DNA of 64,000 bases, taken from NCBI GenBank assembly GCA_947069175.1, contig CAMTDV010000017.1, forward strand, positions 51,531,137-51,595,136. Reading direction: 5' to 3'. Source of the stretch: Scalesia atractyloides. Lineage: Eukaryota > Streptophyta > Magnoliopsida > Asterales > Asteraceae. The translations under genes and the position numbers were made by a program. The notes beneath the pieces were generated by a model. That model did no database searches, was not told the DNA's origin, and saw only the letters and a list, made by a program, of their open reading frames with translations. This document shows, one piece after another, positions 43,501-54,700 of this stretch. Within the stretch, counting starts at the first letter, position 1, and the number at the start of each line of letters is the position of its first letter.

Positions 43501-45267
43501 AAAAATTACAGCACCCACGACCTGGAACTTGGAGCCGTTGTGTTCGCTCTCAAGATATGGAGACATTATCTTTATGGTACCAAGTGTGAAATATACATTG
43601 ACCACAAGAGTCTCCAGCATATCTTCAATCAAAAGGAGTTGAATATGAGGCAACGAAGATGGGTCGAACTACTCAACGATTACGACTGCGAGATTCGGTA
43701 TCATCCTGGCAAGGCAAATGTGGTGGCTGATGCGCTCAGTCAAAAGAGATATGCGAACTCTATTCGTCTTCTATTTTCGCAAATCATAACCGACATCAAA
43801 GATCAAATACGGGCAGGTTAACATATCTCTGTAACGGAAAATGACGTACGCGATGAGTTGTCATGTGGAGCTGAACTCAAAATTGAAACCAAGTCCGACG
43901 GTATTCTATACTATTTAAACCGCATATGGATTCCCGATACACCTCCGTGATTTCCTTATGAATGAGGCACACAAAACCTCCGTGATTTCCTTATGAATGA
44001 GGCACACAAAACACGATACTCTGTACACCCGGGAGCCGATAAGATGTATCAAGACCTACGATACACCTACTGGTGGCCTGGCATGAAAAAGGATATCGTC
44101 GTTTTTGTTTCCAAGTGCCTTACATGTTCCAAAGTGAAAGCTGAACATCAAAGACCTTCAAGACTTCTAGTCCAACCCAAAATACCTGTATGGGAGTGGG
44201 AAAACATAACCATGGACTTCATCACCAGGTTACCTCGCACCTCCAGTGGGTATGACACCATATGGGTAATCATTGATCGTCTCACGAAATCAGCTCATTT
44301 CATTCCGATTCGCGAGGACTTCAAGAACGAGAAGTTAGCTCATATCTACATTAGCGAAATCGTAAGCCGTCATGGTGTACCATTAAGCATCATTTCAGAC
44401 CGTGATGGCCGTTTCACTTCACGCACATGGCGAGCCGTACAAACTGCTTTGGGTACACGCTTAGACCTCAGTACCGCCTTTCACCCTCAGACTGATGGTC
44501 AATCCGAGCGCACCATCCAAACCCTTGAAGACATGCTTCGAGCATGTGTCATAGACTTCAAAGGGAACTGGGACGCTCATCTACCGTTAGTCGAGTTTTC
44601 GTACAACAATAGCTATCATTCAAGTATCGGCATGGCTCCTTTCGAAGCTTTATATGGTCGTAAATGCCGATCTCCAGTATGTTGGCACGAAATTGGTGAA
44701 GCGCAAATCACCGGATCTGAATTGATTCAAGAAACAACCGACAAAATCCTTCAAGTTCGAAACAATCTTCTAGTGGCTCAAAGTCGTCAAAAGCGTTATG
44801 CTGACAAACGACGAAAGCCCTTGGAGTTTTATGTTGGTGATCAAGTACTTTTGAAAGTATCACCGTGGAAGGGAGTGGTTCGTTTTGGCCAAAAGGGCAA
44901 GCTAGCACCACGCTACGTAGGACCTTTCAAGATACTCGAAAGAGTAGGAACTGTAGCCTACAAGCTTGACCTACCAGAAGAACTCAACAGAATACATCCC
45001 ACGTTCCACGTATCAAACTTGAAAAAGTGCCTCGCCGACGAAAACCTCCATATCCCTCTAGAAGACATTCAAGTCGATGAATCAATGCACTTCGTTGAAA
45101 GACCAGTGGAAATCATGGATTTCGGTGAGAAGTGTTTAAGGCGAAGTCGTATTCCAATCGTCAGGGTGCGTTGGGAGTCAAAACGAGGACCCGAGTTTAC
45201 TTGGAAGCGTGAAGACTCAATGCGCGAAAAGTACCAGCATCTCTTTCCGGTTACCACTACTACTTAA
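40560..45267 (+). pseudogene. gag-pol: Gag-Pol of element G, four lesions
   Basis: Gag starts at 40560. The first zinc knuckle has lost its last cysteine (CTSCGRAGHTIQTY) and the second is intact (CFNCGDPNHSRNTC). The protease DTGA is present just before a frameshift near 42030. The RT (FIDDILIYSK), RNase H (CDAS) and start of the integrase region lie in 42028-43821, ended by TAA at 43819-43821 where A and H have a Gln codon. A 35-bp tandem duplication (43941-44010) then shifts frame ahead of the integrase zinc domain. The rest, with the catalytic acidic residues and chromodomain-like end, is open to 45267. Domain order matches element A. Confidence 0.93.
43941..44010 (+). repeat. 35-bp tandem duplication inside G integrase
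   Basis: Two exact, adjacent copies of a 35-bp sequence beginning ACCTCCGTGATTTCC. As 35 is not divisible by three it breaks the frame. Confidence 0.95.
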
Positions 45268-45301
45268 ATTTCGGGACGAAATTTCTAAAAGTAGGGGATA
45301 C
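45266..45301 (+). other. Conserved hairpin and polypurine tract of G
   Basis: AAATTTCGGGACGAAATTT (45266-45284) overlaps the stop codon and forms an 8-bp hairpin. AAAAGTAGGGGATAC (45287-45301) follows and abuts the 3' LTR. Confidence 0.85.
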
Positions 45302-45510
45302 TGTAACATTTGTGTAAATCGGGTTTCGAAAACCCGCCCCAATTTATCAATCGAAGTATACGCCGTGTTATTATTTTGTTTGTTTACAATAATACATATA
45401 TAATAATAATAATCAATGTTTAAAATAAGATAATATAATTAAATAACAAATATTCATAATTAGTAAATAATTAAAGAAGGTTTAATAAAAAAATAATAAT
45501 TAAAAGAGAT

Positions 45511-45581
45511 AGGGTGAACCGGGTTCGAACCCGGGTTCCCCCGGTTGCACACACACCACAAACACCACTACGCTACACACA
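45511..45581 (-). other. Opposite-strand tRNA-like unit (G 3' LTR)
   Basis: Copy of 37669-37740. Its B-box arm reads GGGTTCGAACCCGG on the minus strand, a slightly different loop from the 5' copy. Confidence 0.55.
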
Positions 45582-46139
45582 CTAGATGTGTAAAGCTTAG
45601 AAACTTAAAACCTTTATTCGGAGACTAAGTGAAAACTGCAAACCGAAGCCATTATCACGCGCTTTTCCTTCTTTTTGAATCTCCGAACAACTAGACGCGG
45701 TGTCTAATTATGGCAAACTCCGAATCAGTGGGCTGTCTCCTCCTCAGCGGTTGCCAATCATCGAAACAAATTTCCAAAAAAGAAGAAAAACCGAAATCAC
45801 ATCTCCCTCTGTTTTCATCTATAAATACTGATCACAATTGCACTAGCCAGCTCGCTCAATCACCCCAATTTCTCTCTATTCTGTTGTCAACATCTCCGTC
45901 GCCGGAGTTCACCGGAAAACAGTCACCGGAATTCAACCCGCCGTAAAGAAAGTCTCAGTCGACCGGTAAAAGTTTTCTCAAGCTCTTAATCTCATATATA
46001 TATATATATATATATTAAACTTCTTGGTGTAAATCGCGCTCATTTTAAATTGAAATCCAGATCGGGTTCTGGGTTGTTTATGGGAAGAAGATGAAGCTTA
46101 ACATGTGTTTTTATGTATTTAATTTATAAGTTTCAAACA

Positions 46140-46557
46140 GGTTAGACACACAGTCCAGTGGTGGACTGTGTGCAAACACACTCGTATGTCGCAGGTTCGA
46201 ATCCACGCTTATACACCGGCCCGACCACTTTCAAACCTTTTTAAATCCAACATTTCTGTATAAACATAATTAGTGTATGAATATAATTAAAATGATAGTA
46301 TTGTCGGGTTAAACACCCAGCCCAGTTGGTTGGGCTGGGTGCACAACGTACTCAAGGTCACGGGATCGAATCCCATCCCACACACCGGCCGGATCAGTTC
46401 ATTCCTTTTTAAAGATTTAATTAAAATCTGATAAGCCTAAAATGTGTATAAGTATAATTAAAATCCAGATTCTTTTGGGTTAGACACATAGCTCAGTTGG
46501 AAAAGTTGTGTGCACGCAACCGAGAGGTCACGGGTTCGAGTCTCACCACACGCATGC
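46140..46557 (+). other. Three tRNA-like cassettes (G 3' LTR)
   Basis: Units at 46140-46216, 46305-46384 and 46477-46557 with the same order and T-runs. The first has a perfect CACACAGTCCA/TGGACTGTGTG stem. The third has drifted to CACATAGCTC/AAGTTGTGTG, keeping pairing mainly through G-T wobbles and one exchanged pair. Confidence 0.65.
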
Positions 46558-47566
46558 TAACAGTACCATCAGACCGCTGTCAGACTTGTCAGTCTGACAA
46601 GAAATTTTTTTTGATATTATTTTATTTTTACTTTTATTTTTCTAAATATTTTATTCAAAGTCTATATATTAAATCAACTTAAAGGTTTAAAAATATGCAT
46701 TTCGAAGGATTTAAAATATCAACCCAATTAACAAAAATAATCTAAAAACCTAAACAAATGATTATAACCTAAAATATTAATTTAATTAATTATCGAGTTA
46801 TCGCATTATTTGTTTTAGGTTAGTACTCCTGCATCGGTTAAATCCACAACCGGTGCTCTCTCATCTTCAATCAAGAATAGCACCTACTGTGAGTGAATCT
46901 CTATAAATTCCCCGTTTTAATCATGTTTTGGGGTGTATCATGTGTCGTATCATTTCTTTATTTTATTTAACACTTGCGCTTATATCATTTCGTGATCAAA
47001 TGTGTATTGCTTATGGTGTGGTTTATATGTGGATATATTTTATCATTTCAGTGCACTCATTTCATTAGGCCCATCAGTTCCTCGTGGGATACGGGTTGAG
47101 CATTAGGTGCCTCGGCTCCGTTTGATTGAGCCTTGATCTCAGATACATCATCATTCATGTCATATATTCATTCAATGTGGTTTGTGATTGGTTACATATA
47201 TACATTTGCTCACATGTGATTCATGCACAATTTTATTTAAATAAACATAAAAGTCACTTATTTAAATGTTTTATCAAGGTTCACTCGCCAACTTTTGTTG
47301 ACCCAAAATTTCTTCTGTTTTACGCATGATACAGGTGATCAAGTTGAGGAAAGAAATACCTAGGATGGCCTAGAAGAATAATCAAGTTATTTCGTTGGAA
47401 CAAGCATTTAGATTATTATTTGTGTTTGTATGAAATTTTGTTGGATATTTGAAGTTTAATTTGAATTTAATAAATATGAAACTTAATAGTAAATATCATG
47501 AGCTTTGGTGATAACCCAATCATGCCCCGACTTTTATTCCGCTGCGGGTCGGGGTGTGACAGAGTG

Positions 47567-47797
47567 AGCTCCCCCGGGATGGCGGCTTACAAATGCACAC
47601 TCTACAAGTGGTGACTAGTATTCTATTTATAGCCCCTGAGCCTTGTCCTCCAAGCAAGCCGCCTCTTGCTTGGAAAACCTACTAAACTCCCTAAAACATG
47701 CGAATATCACAAATAAAAACGCCATCCTATACAAACAATAAAGTCGCTAAATATAGTCGCATTAATTGATAATAGTATTCTCCATTTTGACCCAACA
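47567..47797 (-). repeat. 3' LTR of F, right part
   Basis: It resumes F's LTR after element G and ends TTGACCCAACA like the copy at 49658. Relative to that copy it has about 20 extra bases near the G insertion point. Confidence 0.85.
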
Positions 47798-49254
47798 ATA
47801 TTCTCCCGAGAATGATGCTATCAATTCTTCATAGGATCCTCCAAAGTATGTCTGACATCGTCTTCGGATCTTCACAAGTCGGCTGAATACCCAAAATCTT
47901 TCATTGTTGTTTTCCCCCGTAAATAAAGACCCTCCTATATTTTTGTCGATCAAAGCTCCTTATCTTATTTTTGAAGATACAAGTGTAATAGGCATATGAT
48001 AGGATCAAACTTGAATGATAGAAATTAATTAATCAGCTTCATTTTAAAGATCTTCACTTAGCCAGAATATGCCCGATATGACCAAACGCCCAACTCAAAA
48101 CAATTTAAACTTGCAGCATTTTGGCCGAAGGATAAGATAAAAAAAATGAACCCGGTACATAATGCGTGACCCAGTAGGAGATAAATTCTATTTTAAATTG
48201 TGCAGCATCTCCCATGTTATTCTTTGATCTTTTCTAAATTATTCTTTGATCTTTTCTAAATGATTAATCCCATCATATCAATCCCAAATAAAACATGCTG
48301 GTCCCATCCTTCATAAACATTCTCTGTTAACAATTTTCAAATATCATCATTATCCATAACTCGAGAATATAAACTAATCTGGTGGGCCAAGTGTTAATCC
48401 AATCATCAAGGAATAAACAAAAATTGGCGGCCCAACCATCTATCTGTTGATTAAAAAAAAGAACATTCATGCGTGGCCCAGTAACCAGAGCTTCAGTAAT
48501 CACGACCCAATCATTACCCTACCCCATGTAGTGACAAACCCTAGCTGTTTCACCCAAATTCAGCTGCCAACATCGTAGATACCGGAAAAACCTAATCCGG
48601 CCACCATCCGATCAACCACTATACACCACCCTTTTTCACCGTGCACCTCCATCCTGAACCACCGTCATCAAAAAACGTTATTGTCAACCACCTTCTACCA
48701 TTACCCTCCTCCGTTAACCACCAGAAACCATCGGGCACCAACCATGACCAGAAAAATCACAACCCTGATGAACAAACGAACTAAACGAGGAGATGAGTAA
48801 CCAGTTGCAACCAGAAACCTGGATTCATAAAAACATATAATAGAAGTCGGAATCCCAGTCGGGAGGTTCTTGTCTCTCGCACAGTTCACCATATACTCCG
48901 AAGAAATCTAACGACCCGACTGTTGTGTGACCACCTCGAGTAGAATAAGCAATAATTGAATCACGAACTTCATAAAATAACCAACACATGAGGCTCGAAG
49001 GAATAATCATCACCACCTCAATACCACCATGTAGAACCGGCTCTCTCATTGATAAAAATTCTTATCCGCCACACACATCTACACTCCTTTAAACAACAAT
49101 CAGTACCACAAACCATAACAATCACCATGCAAAAATTAAATACGATCCAGATTTGCACTCCAAACTTCAACCAAAACAACCACAAATCTTGATTTTTCGT
49201 CTCCGGCGGATCGTTGAAGAACCGACCAAACCGAAACTGAAACGAGCCACCGAA
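47798..49254 (-). other. Internal region of element F, noncoding
   Basis: About 1.46 kb with no recognisable gag or pol. Minus-strand frames of 60-112 codons (for example 49356-49018) have no known motif and one runs across the LTR boundary. A duplicated phrase TTATTCTTTGATCTTTTCTAAA lies near 48220-48260. This may be captured host or degenerate sequence. Confidence 0.6.
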
Positions 49255-49266
49255 GCTCTGATACCA
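49255..49266 (-). other. Primer binding site of element F
   Basis: The minus strand reads TGGTATCAGAGC, two bases inside the LTR at 49269. It fixes F's orientation. Confidence 0.88.
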
Positions 49267-49268
49267 AA

Positions 49269-49658
49269 TGATAGGTCCGAACGATCCGGTTTCAGTCACG
49301 GTTCGGTAAATAATATAGAGACGGGTGATTTTCGAGCCATGAATAAACATAAACAAAAACTAAAAAGATAGAAGAACATATGATTTAACAATAAAAACCT
49401 TAATTGATTGCGATAAGAACAAATACAAGAAAATGCCCTGGGGTGGCGGCTTACAAATGCACACTCTACAAGTGGTGACTAGTATCTATTTATAGCCCCT
49501 GAGCCTTGTCCTCCGCAAGCCGCCTCTTGCTTGGAAAACCTACTAAACTCCCTAAAACATGCGAACATCACAAATAAAAACGCTATCCTATACAAACAAT
49601 AAAGTCGCTAAATATAGTCACATTAATTGATAACATTATTCTCCCTTTTGACCCAACA
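49269..49658 (-). repeat. 5' LTR of element F, 390 bp
   Basis: Uninterrupted copy; the minus strand starts TGTTGGGTCAAAAGGGAG. It is followed on the right by target duplication TTAAA (49659-49663). Confidence 0.88.
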
Positions 49659-49663
49659 TTAAA

Positions 49664-50765
49664 CGAGAGCGGCACAATCTAGAATTGATGAGCCTATAAA
49701 GAAAGCGGAATTCTCATCTCCTTCCAAATCCCATTTGACACGGGACTTCTGTTTAAGGTCTAATAATCGCTCAATATCACATTGAAGAGCTGTTGTTTGC
49801 GCTCCAGCTTTGCAGCCAATTCTTCATCCAAAAGCAACTGAACCTCCATAATATCTTCAAGACCATCCACATGAGTTTTTAAGGCATCGAAGCGCCCACT
49901 TACCTCGCGCGAGCAAGAAAAACGCCAAGCTTTGATAGCGTCCCTAAAACACCTCAGCTTATCTGCCAGGACCATATCTGGCGGACCCGACTTTGCAAAT
50001 TCAGCGTTACAACTTGCAATAATCAAGTCCAACTCCGGATCCTTCAACCACGAATTAAAGAACTTAAAAGGCTTATGCCCGAAGTTTCTCGGATCTGTGA
50101 TGAGAGAAATCAGACTATGGTCTGAATGACCTTTATTCAGCACGGTAAAAGCTGCCTCAGGCCACAAGTTCCAAAAACCACTACAAACAAGAGCCTGGTC
50201 CAGCTTGCTAAGTTTTTTTACTATTACCCGCTCTGAAGGTAAACCGCCGACCCTGCATAGCATATTCCATTAACACGGCATCATGTATGAACTCATTAAA
50301 TATCTGAGCATTTAGATGGGTTACACCGAGTTGAGTCTTTCTTCCGGAAACCGGACTTCATTAAAATCACCAATCAGAATCCAAACACCATCAAATCTCA
50401 ACAACAAATTCAGCAGATTGTTCCACATAGACACTTTAACAAGTGGGTCCTGCGGGGTATAAACAGTAACCACATTTAGCAAATGAAGTGACCCGACAAG
50501 TCTACCCTGGGCGAGGAGAAAATTATGATGTTTGACCACCTCCATTTTTGAGAATTTTCCTAGATCCCACAGTGAGATTAATCCACCAGACCGCCTAGAG
50601 GCATTGACCCATTCAACCTCACACGCCCCGTTACTCCAAATTTGGCTCGCCAAAAACCTGGAGCCGTCTACCAACAGAGATTCCTAACGGCATATGAAAC
50701 TGAATTTGTGTTTGTTTTTCAAGTGCCGCACCCAACTCCTTTTTAGATCTCTTGAAGTGGTAGCT
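49664..50765 (-). pseudogene. LINE retrotransposon, endonuclease piece (5' part)
   Basis: Minus-strand frames 50674-50321 and 50263-49760 give GGLISLWDLGKFSKMEVV, VWILIGDFNEVRFPEERL and SKLDQALVC..SDHSLISL. This is the order of an APE-type endonuclease as in plant non-LTR elements (GDFNEVR and SDH motifs). A lysine- and glutamate-rich linker (LLLDEELAAKLERKQQL) leads toward the RT. A frameshift lies near 50300. The 5' limit is uncertain; no ORF1 is seen, so the copy is probably 5'-truncated. Confidence 0.8.
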
Positions 50766-51280
50766 TTGACTTTAAAATATGATTAAATGTAGGGCCGTCT
50801 CCAAAAAGGTTAAAAAAAATTGGGCTCTATGCAAGTTAAAATAAACAGGCCCTACCCGCCCTAGTAAAACAAGAATTTAGGTTTGTTGTTGCTACATCAC
50901 TCAATAATTCGATCAAATCTTTTGCAAAATCTCACGTCATTGCTATTGTTGTTGCCTCACCGAGCCTTGCGTCGCTGGGTTTTTGTGCCGCACCTCCCGC
51001 CTTAATCGACGTTTGGTGTTTATTTTAAATGGGTTTGAATGTTTAAACATGGGCCTATGGGTTGGGTCTAATTGATTAAAAATATTGGGACTCAAAATCT
51101 AATTTTAATTTGGGCCACTTAAACAGATTGACCCAATTGGCACTCAAAAAAACTCAAGCAAATTTGGGCCAAGTAGGGTTTACTTTGGACCGAACTGATT
51201 CGAGTATCGTAATGGACCAAACCAATTCAGATAAGCTTCTAACAAAACTTATATTGAAAAATAGAGAAATATAAGCGTGT
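50766..51280. other. Unassigned AT-rich region
   Basis: No ORF and no element ends recognised. The phrase AGGGCCGTCTCCAAAAAGG near 50792 followed by GGCCCT near 50852 resembles scraps of hAT-type terminal regions, but no partner end is seen. Confidence 0.3.
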
Positions 51281-51677
51281 TGTAACGCTAAATTTCAGCT
51301 CGGGAACCTAAATTGTATCTAATGTCCAATACAAGTGGAAATTATATGACATGTTAATCAAATACACAAGAATTACTGTTTAATTGTCTGTTTATTAAGT
51401 CCAAAAGTGTTACAATTGAGTTTCCAAACAGACAGAGCTTCGCCGTCAATATCGCAAAGTTCTTACAATGAGAGACCCTTGACATTCTATATATAGACCT
51501 ACAAGTTCGCTCGAAGTATGTCTTGGCTAGATCATGTTCGGCCGAACTTGATCAGCCGACAATAACTTTGGCCGAACTTACTTGTTAACACATAAATACA
51601 ATATGAAATCTAACAATTCAAGCTCTAAACACACAGACTCGATCCAAGACCTAGACAATAGACATCATGTATCAACA
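51281..51677 (-). repeat. 3' LTR of element I
   Basis: The minus strand runs from TGTTGATACATG (51677) to AGCGTTACA (51281). Palindromic words occur at about 51505-51580, including GTTCGGCCGAACTTGA. The outer boundary is inferred from TG..CA only. Confidence 0.5.
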
Positions 51678-51692
51678 AACTCCCCCTTGGAT
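51678..51692 (-). other. Polypurine tract of element I
   Basis: The minus strand reads CCAAGGGGGAGTT directly before the LTR start. Confidence 0.65.
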
Positions 51693-51710
51693 ATTGTTGC
51701 AGTGTCTTGA

Positions 51711-54700
51711 TCAGTCTTCAATCTCTAACATCTCCCGAAGAAGTTCTTGTATCGTTTCTTTCGACGTTCTTGCTTTGGGATAGGTGTTTGGTAAGTAGGA
51801 GGCGCCCACTTCATAAACTGAAAAACGTCTGATCCTTGCCTCTCTACCCCTTTCGTGTATCTTTGCAAGTCGCTTTTCCTCTTTTAAGAACTCTTCTTTC
51901 TTCAACTCTCTCTATCTGGATTCCCACATATGACCTGAGTTAATACCATGTGCATAGCAAACATTAATCACGCCTTGGTATTGCTTCGCTTGGACTTCTT
52001 CACGCTTATCGAAACATATCTTGTTGAAGAACAAGCATTTGACATCTTCCTTTGAGCAATTAACTAGCCACATCGGGTCTAGTATACGTATCGTAGCCCC
52101 AAATCCTTCTTCATTCAATCGGTTCTGGATCCTTTTCCTTTGTGATATCCCAATTCTCATCAGCACGCAACACAATCACTGCTTCACTAGTCTCTGGATC
52201 CATTTGCCACCACAAAAAGTAAGGATGAAAATCCTGTTCGATGGGCTTTAATGGCATATTCTTCATTGCTCGAGGTCGCTTCATCACCAATGTAACATCC
52301 TTCTCTCACGTTTTTTTGTTAATCTTTACTCTACGTTTAGGTATGAATGGTTTCCACAATTCAAATCCCCTTGACGCTTCAAACTTTATAACCTTCCAGA
52401 GACGTTGTTCACTAAACTTCATTTGAAATTGATGTTCTTCGTTTGTACAAATTCTTCAACATCCCAATACGGCAATGTCTTAATATCAATCAAATGTCTG
52501 AAATACTGAACCCCATACTCTCTCTTGATAACATACGCGTCAAGATCTCGTATCCATCCCCAACTTAGAATGTCTCCCAAAGATTTATCTTTGTCTCGTG
52601 TGAAGAACGCTAGTGGCCTTTTAAACTTTCTTTTCTTTGGCATTTCTTTAAACCACGACCTCTTAGCTTCAGCAATCTGCTCTTTAGTATAACGTTTCAG
52701 AATATTACCTTCCTTAACCACTTCATCCTTCTGTTTCAACAAACCCACATCTATCTGACTCATCAACTCATCAATAGTTGGAAACTTGTCAGTGTTCAGA
52801 TTAGAATACTTTTCAGCTTCGTCATCGTCAGAATCTTCATATATGACACGATCATAATCATCAGCATCAGCTACATGCTTGTAAACATATTCTTTCAGTT
52901 CGAACGTTTTGATATTCACCAATTGTTCTTCAAAGTCAAACTCGAACGAATCTGTATCAACTTTAAACATTCTAGCCAATTCTTCCTTAGTATAATCATG
53001 TACAAACTCCCCTTCCTCCATACCCGGTTTAAGCATAATCATCAAAGGTTCTTCATGTACAACAACAACAAGCATAGCAATAATCGCATCAGAAGTATCA
53101 ACATCTTGTGGCCCTGTTCGCTCTGTAGACTCCCCCTTACTTGGTTCATCCTCCATGTTTGCGTCATCGTTGATTCGGGATTCAAAATCAAACTCTGAAT
53201 GAACTTTTGCGGAATCAATCTTTAAACCAACCACCCCTGATCATCATTATCATCACCATCATGATCTGAATCATCTTTTGTATCATCCACAGGGTCGTCG
53301 TCTTTGTCATCATCTTCTTCCTCATCATCGTCATTCTTTTCAGGTTCTTTCTCTTCGACGGATACAACTTTCAGAACATCTTCAATAACAAACTCTGATT
53401 CAGGAGCTTTCTCTGATTCAACATACTTTTCTATCACCGGCTCCTCTATTGGTTTAGGAACACCATCAATCACCCTTTACCTTTGCCATGTTCTATTAAC
53501 TCTTTCTCAGCTTTTTCTTTCGCTTCTTGAACATCCAATCGATCATATTCAGCCTTGATGTCAATGCCCAAACTGTTAGTTAGAACTTTCTGAAGTCTGG
53601 CAAATCTTCTATCATTCATATCTCTTTCTGTTCGAAGTTCAGCAATTTCTTTTTCTAGCTTTGCATTTGCAGCACCCAAGCTTTCAACCATTGCTTTCAA
53701 ATAACCTCGATCATCTTCAAGAAACTTCACTTTATCTTGCAGAATTTCCTTTTCAACATCACTCTGCATCACTTTCTTTTCAAGTTCTGCTTTCTCAGCT
53801 TCATTCTACTTCAACTTATCTTCCAGTGTTTTGATTCTTTTTTCTAACATATCCACCGGAGTATCTTGAAACCAGCTTGAAAGATCTTCGGCTGTGATAG
53901 GATGTGTGATGTTATCTGGAATATCACCAAAAGCATCTTTGAATTCATTAGCTCTTGCATCTAAGGAGTTGATTGCCTTGTCTTTGAAGGTGTACCCTTT
54001 GTTGCAGACTTTGGAGTTGTAGTAGGCGTACTTTGAATAGGCACTTCGACAGTAACAGATTGTGGTTCTTCTGTGACAGTGATTGGTGGAACTTGTGTAG
54101 CAGTTGTTGGTGGCACTTGTGTTTCAACGATCGGAATCTTTTGTAAGTTAGAAACAGGAGGTTCTTGTGTAACTCCTTTTCTCTTTTGACTTAAGTACCT
54201 TCGACTTGGAGTTTTCTTTCTTCCACGTGTACTTGGAGAACCCGTTGCTTTCTTAGAATCTTCAGCTTTAGACTTTGAGCGCTTTGAGTTTTTCTTAGGA
54301 CGTTCTGAATCAGAAGCCTCTTCAGCAGACGGTTCATATAAATCTTCACCAAGTTTTTTCAGTCTTTCCTGCTCCTTTTCTTTTTCTGCTTCTTTTTCCC
54401 TAATATCAATTGGGTCTTTAGACGATTCATCATCTTTATCAGACGTAGCAGAAATGACACCATCACGTTCTTGGCTTTCAACATTAGTCGTTGCACTAGA
54501 ACCTTCAACATTTTTAATATTCTCTTCAATATCAGGTTCATCGATCAACATCGTATCAGCTTTCTTCAATGCCCTCTTTTTCTTTTGTTTCTCAACTACA
54601 GCCACCCTTTTGATGTACCAATCGCCTCTCTTTTCTTTAAAATTCGTTAACAATGTAGCTTCTTCATTTTCATCACCACTGCCTTCTTTCCTCCATTTAT

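Larger units (their letters stand above)
37452..47561 (+). mobile_element. Element G: Tekay-like chromovirus, decayed
   Basis: A 10.1-kb plus-strand element with 5' LTR 37452-39727, primer site, leader, broken gag-pol 40560-45267, polypurine tract and 3' LTR 45302-47561. The target duplication GAGTG is exact (37447-37451 and 47562-47566). It is closely related to H and more distantly to A. LTR differences (short indels and many substitutions) show it is older than A. Confidence 0.95.
45302..47561 (+). repeat. 3' LTR of element G
   Basis: Homologous to the 5' LTR throughout, with TATA, putative intron (45966-46818) and four tRNA-like units. It is followed by target duplication GAGTG (47562-47566). 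Frames at 45710-45946, 46497-46682 and 47126-47329 are not genes. Confidence 0.92.
37271..49658 (-). mobile_element. Element F: short non-autonomous LTR retrotransposon, split by G
   Basis: Terminal repeats 37271-37451 plus 47567-47797 and 49269-49658 flank about 1.47 kb of internal DNA. A Met primer site next to the right LTR sets the orientation as minus. The 5-bp target duplication TTAAA (37266-37270 and 49659-49663) sits in LINE sequence. Without G the element is only 2.3 kb and encodes no recognisable protein. The TGTTGGGTC start suggests Copia ancestry, but this is not proven. Confidence 0.85.

Noticed and set aside
48701..49356. Minus-strand ORFs inside element F
   Set aside because: Short, overlapping in different frames, one crossing the LTR and PBS; no motif.
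50766..51280. hAT transposon terminus
   Set aside because: Only a loose word match, with no second terminal repeat or 8-bp duplication.
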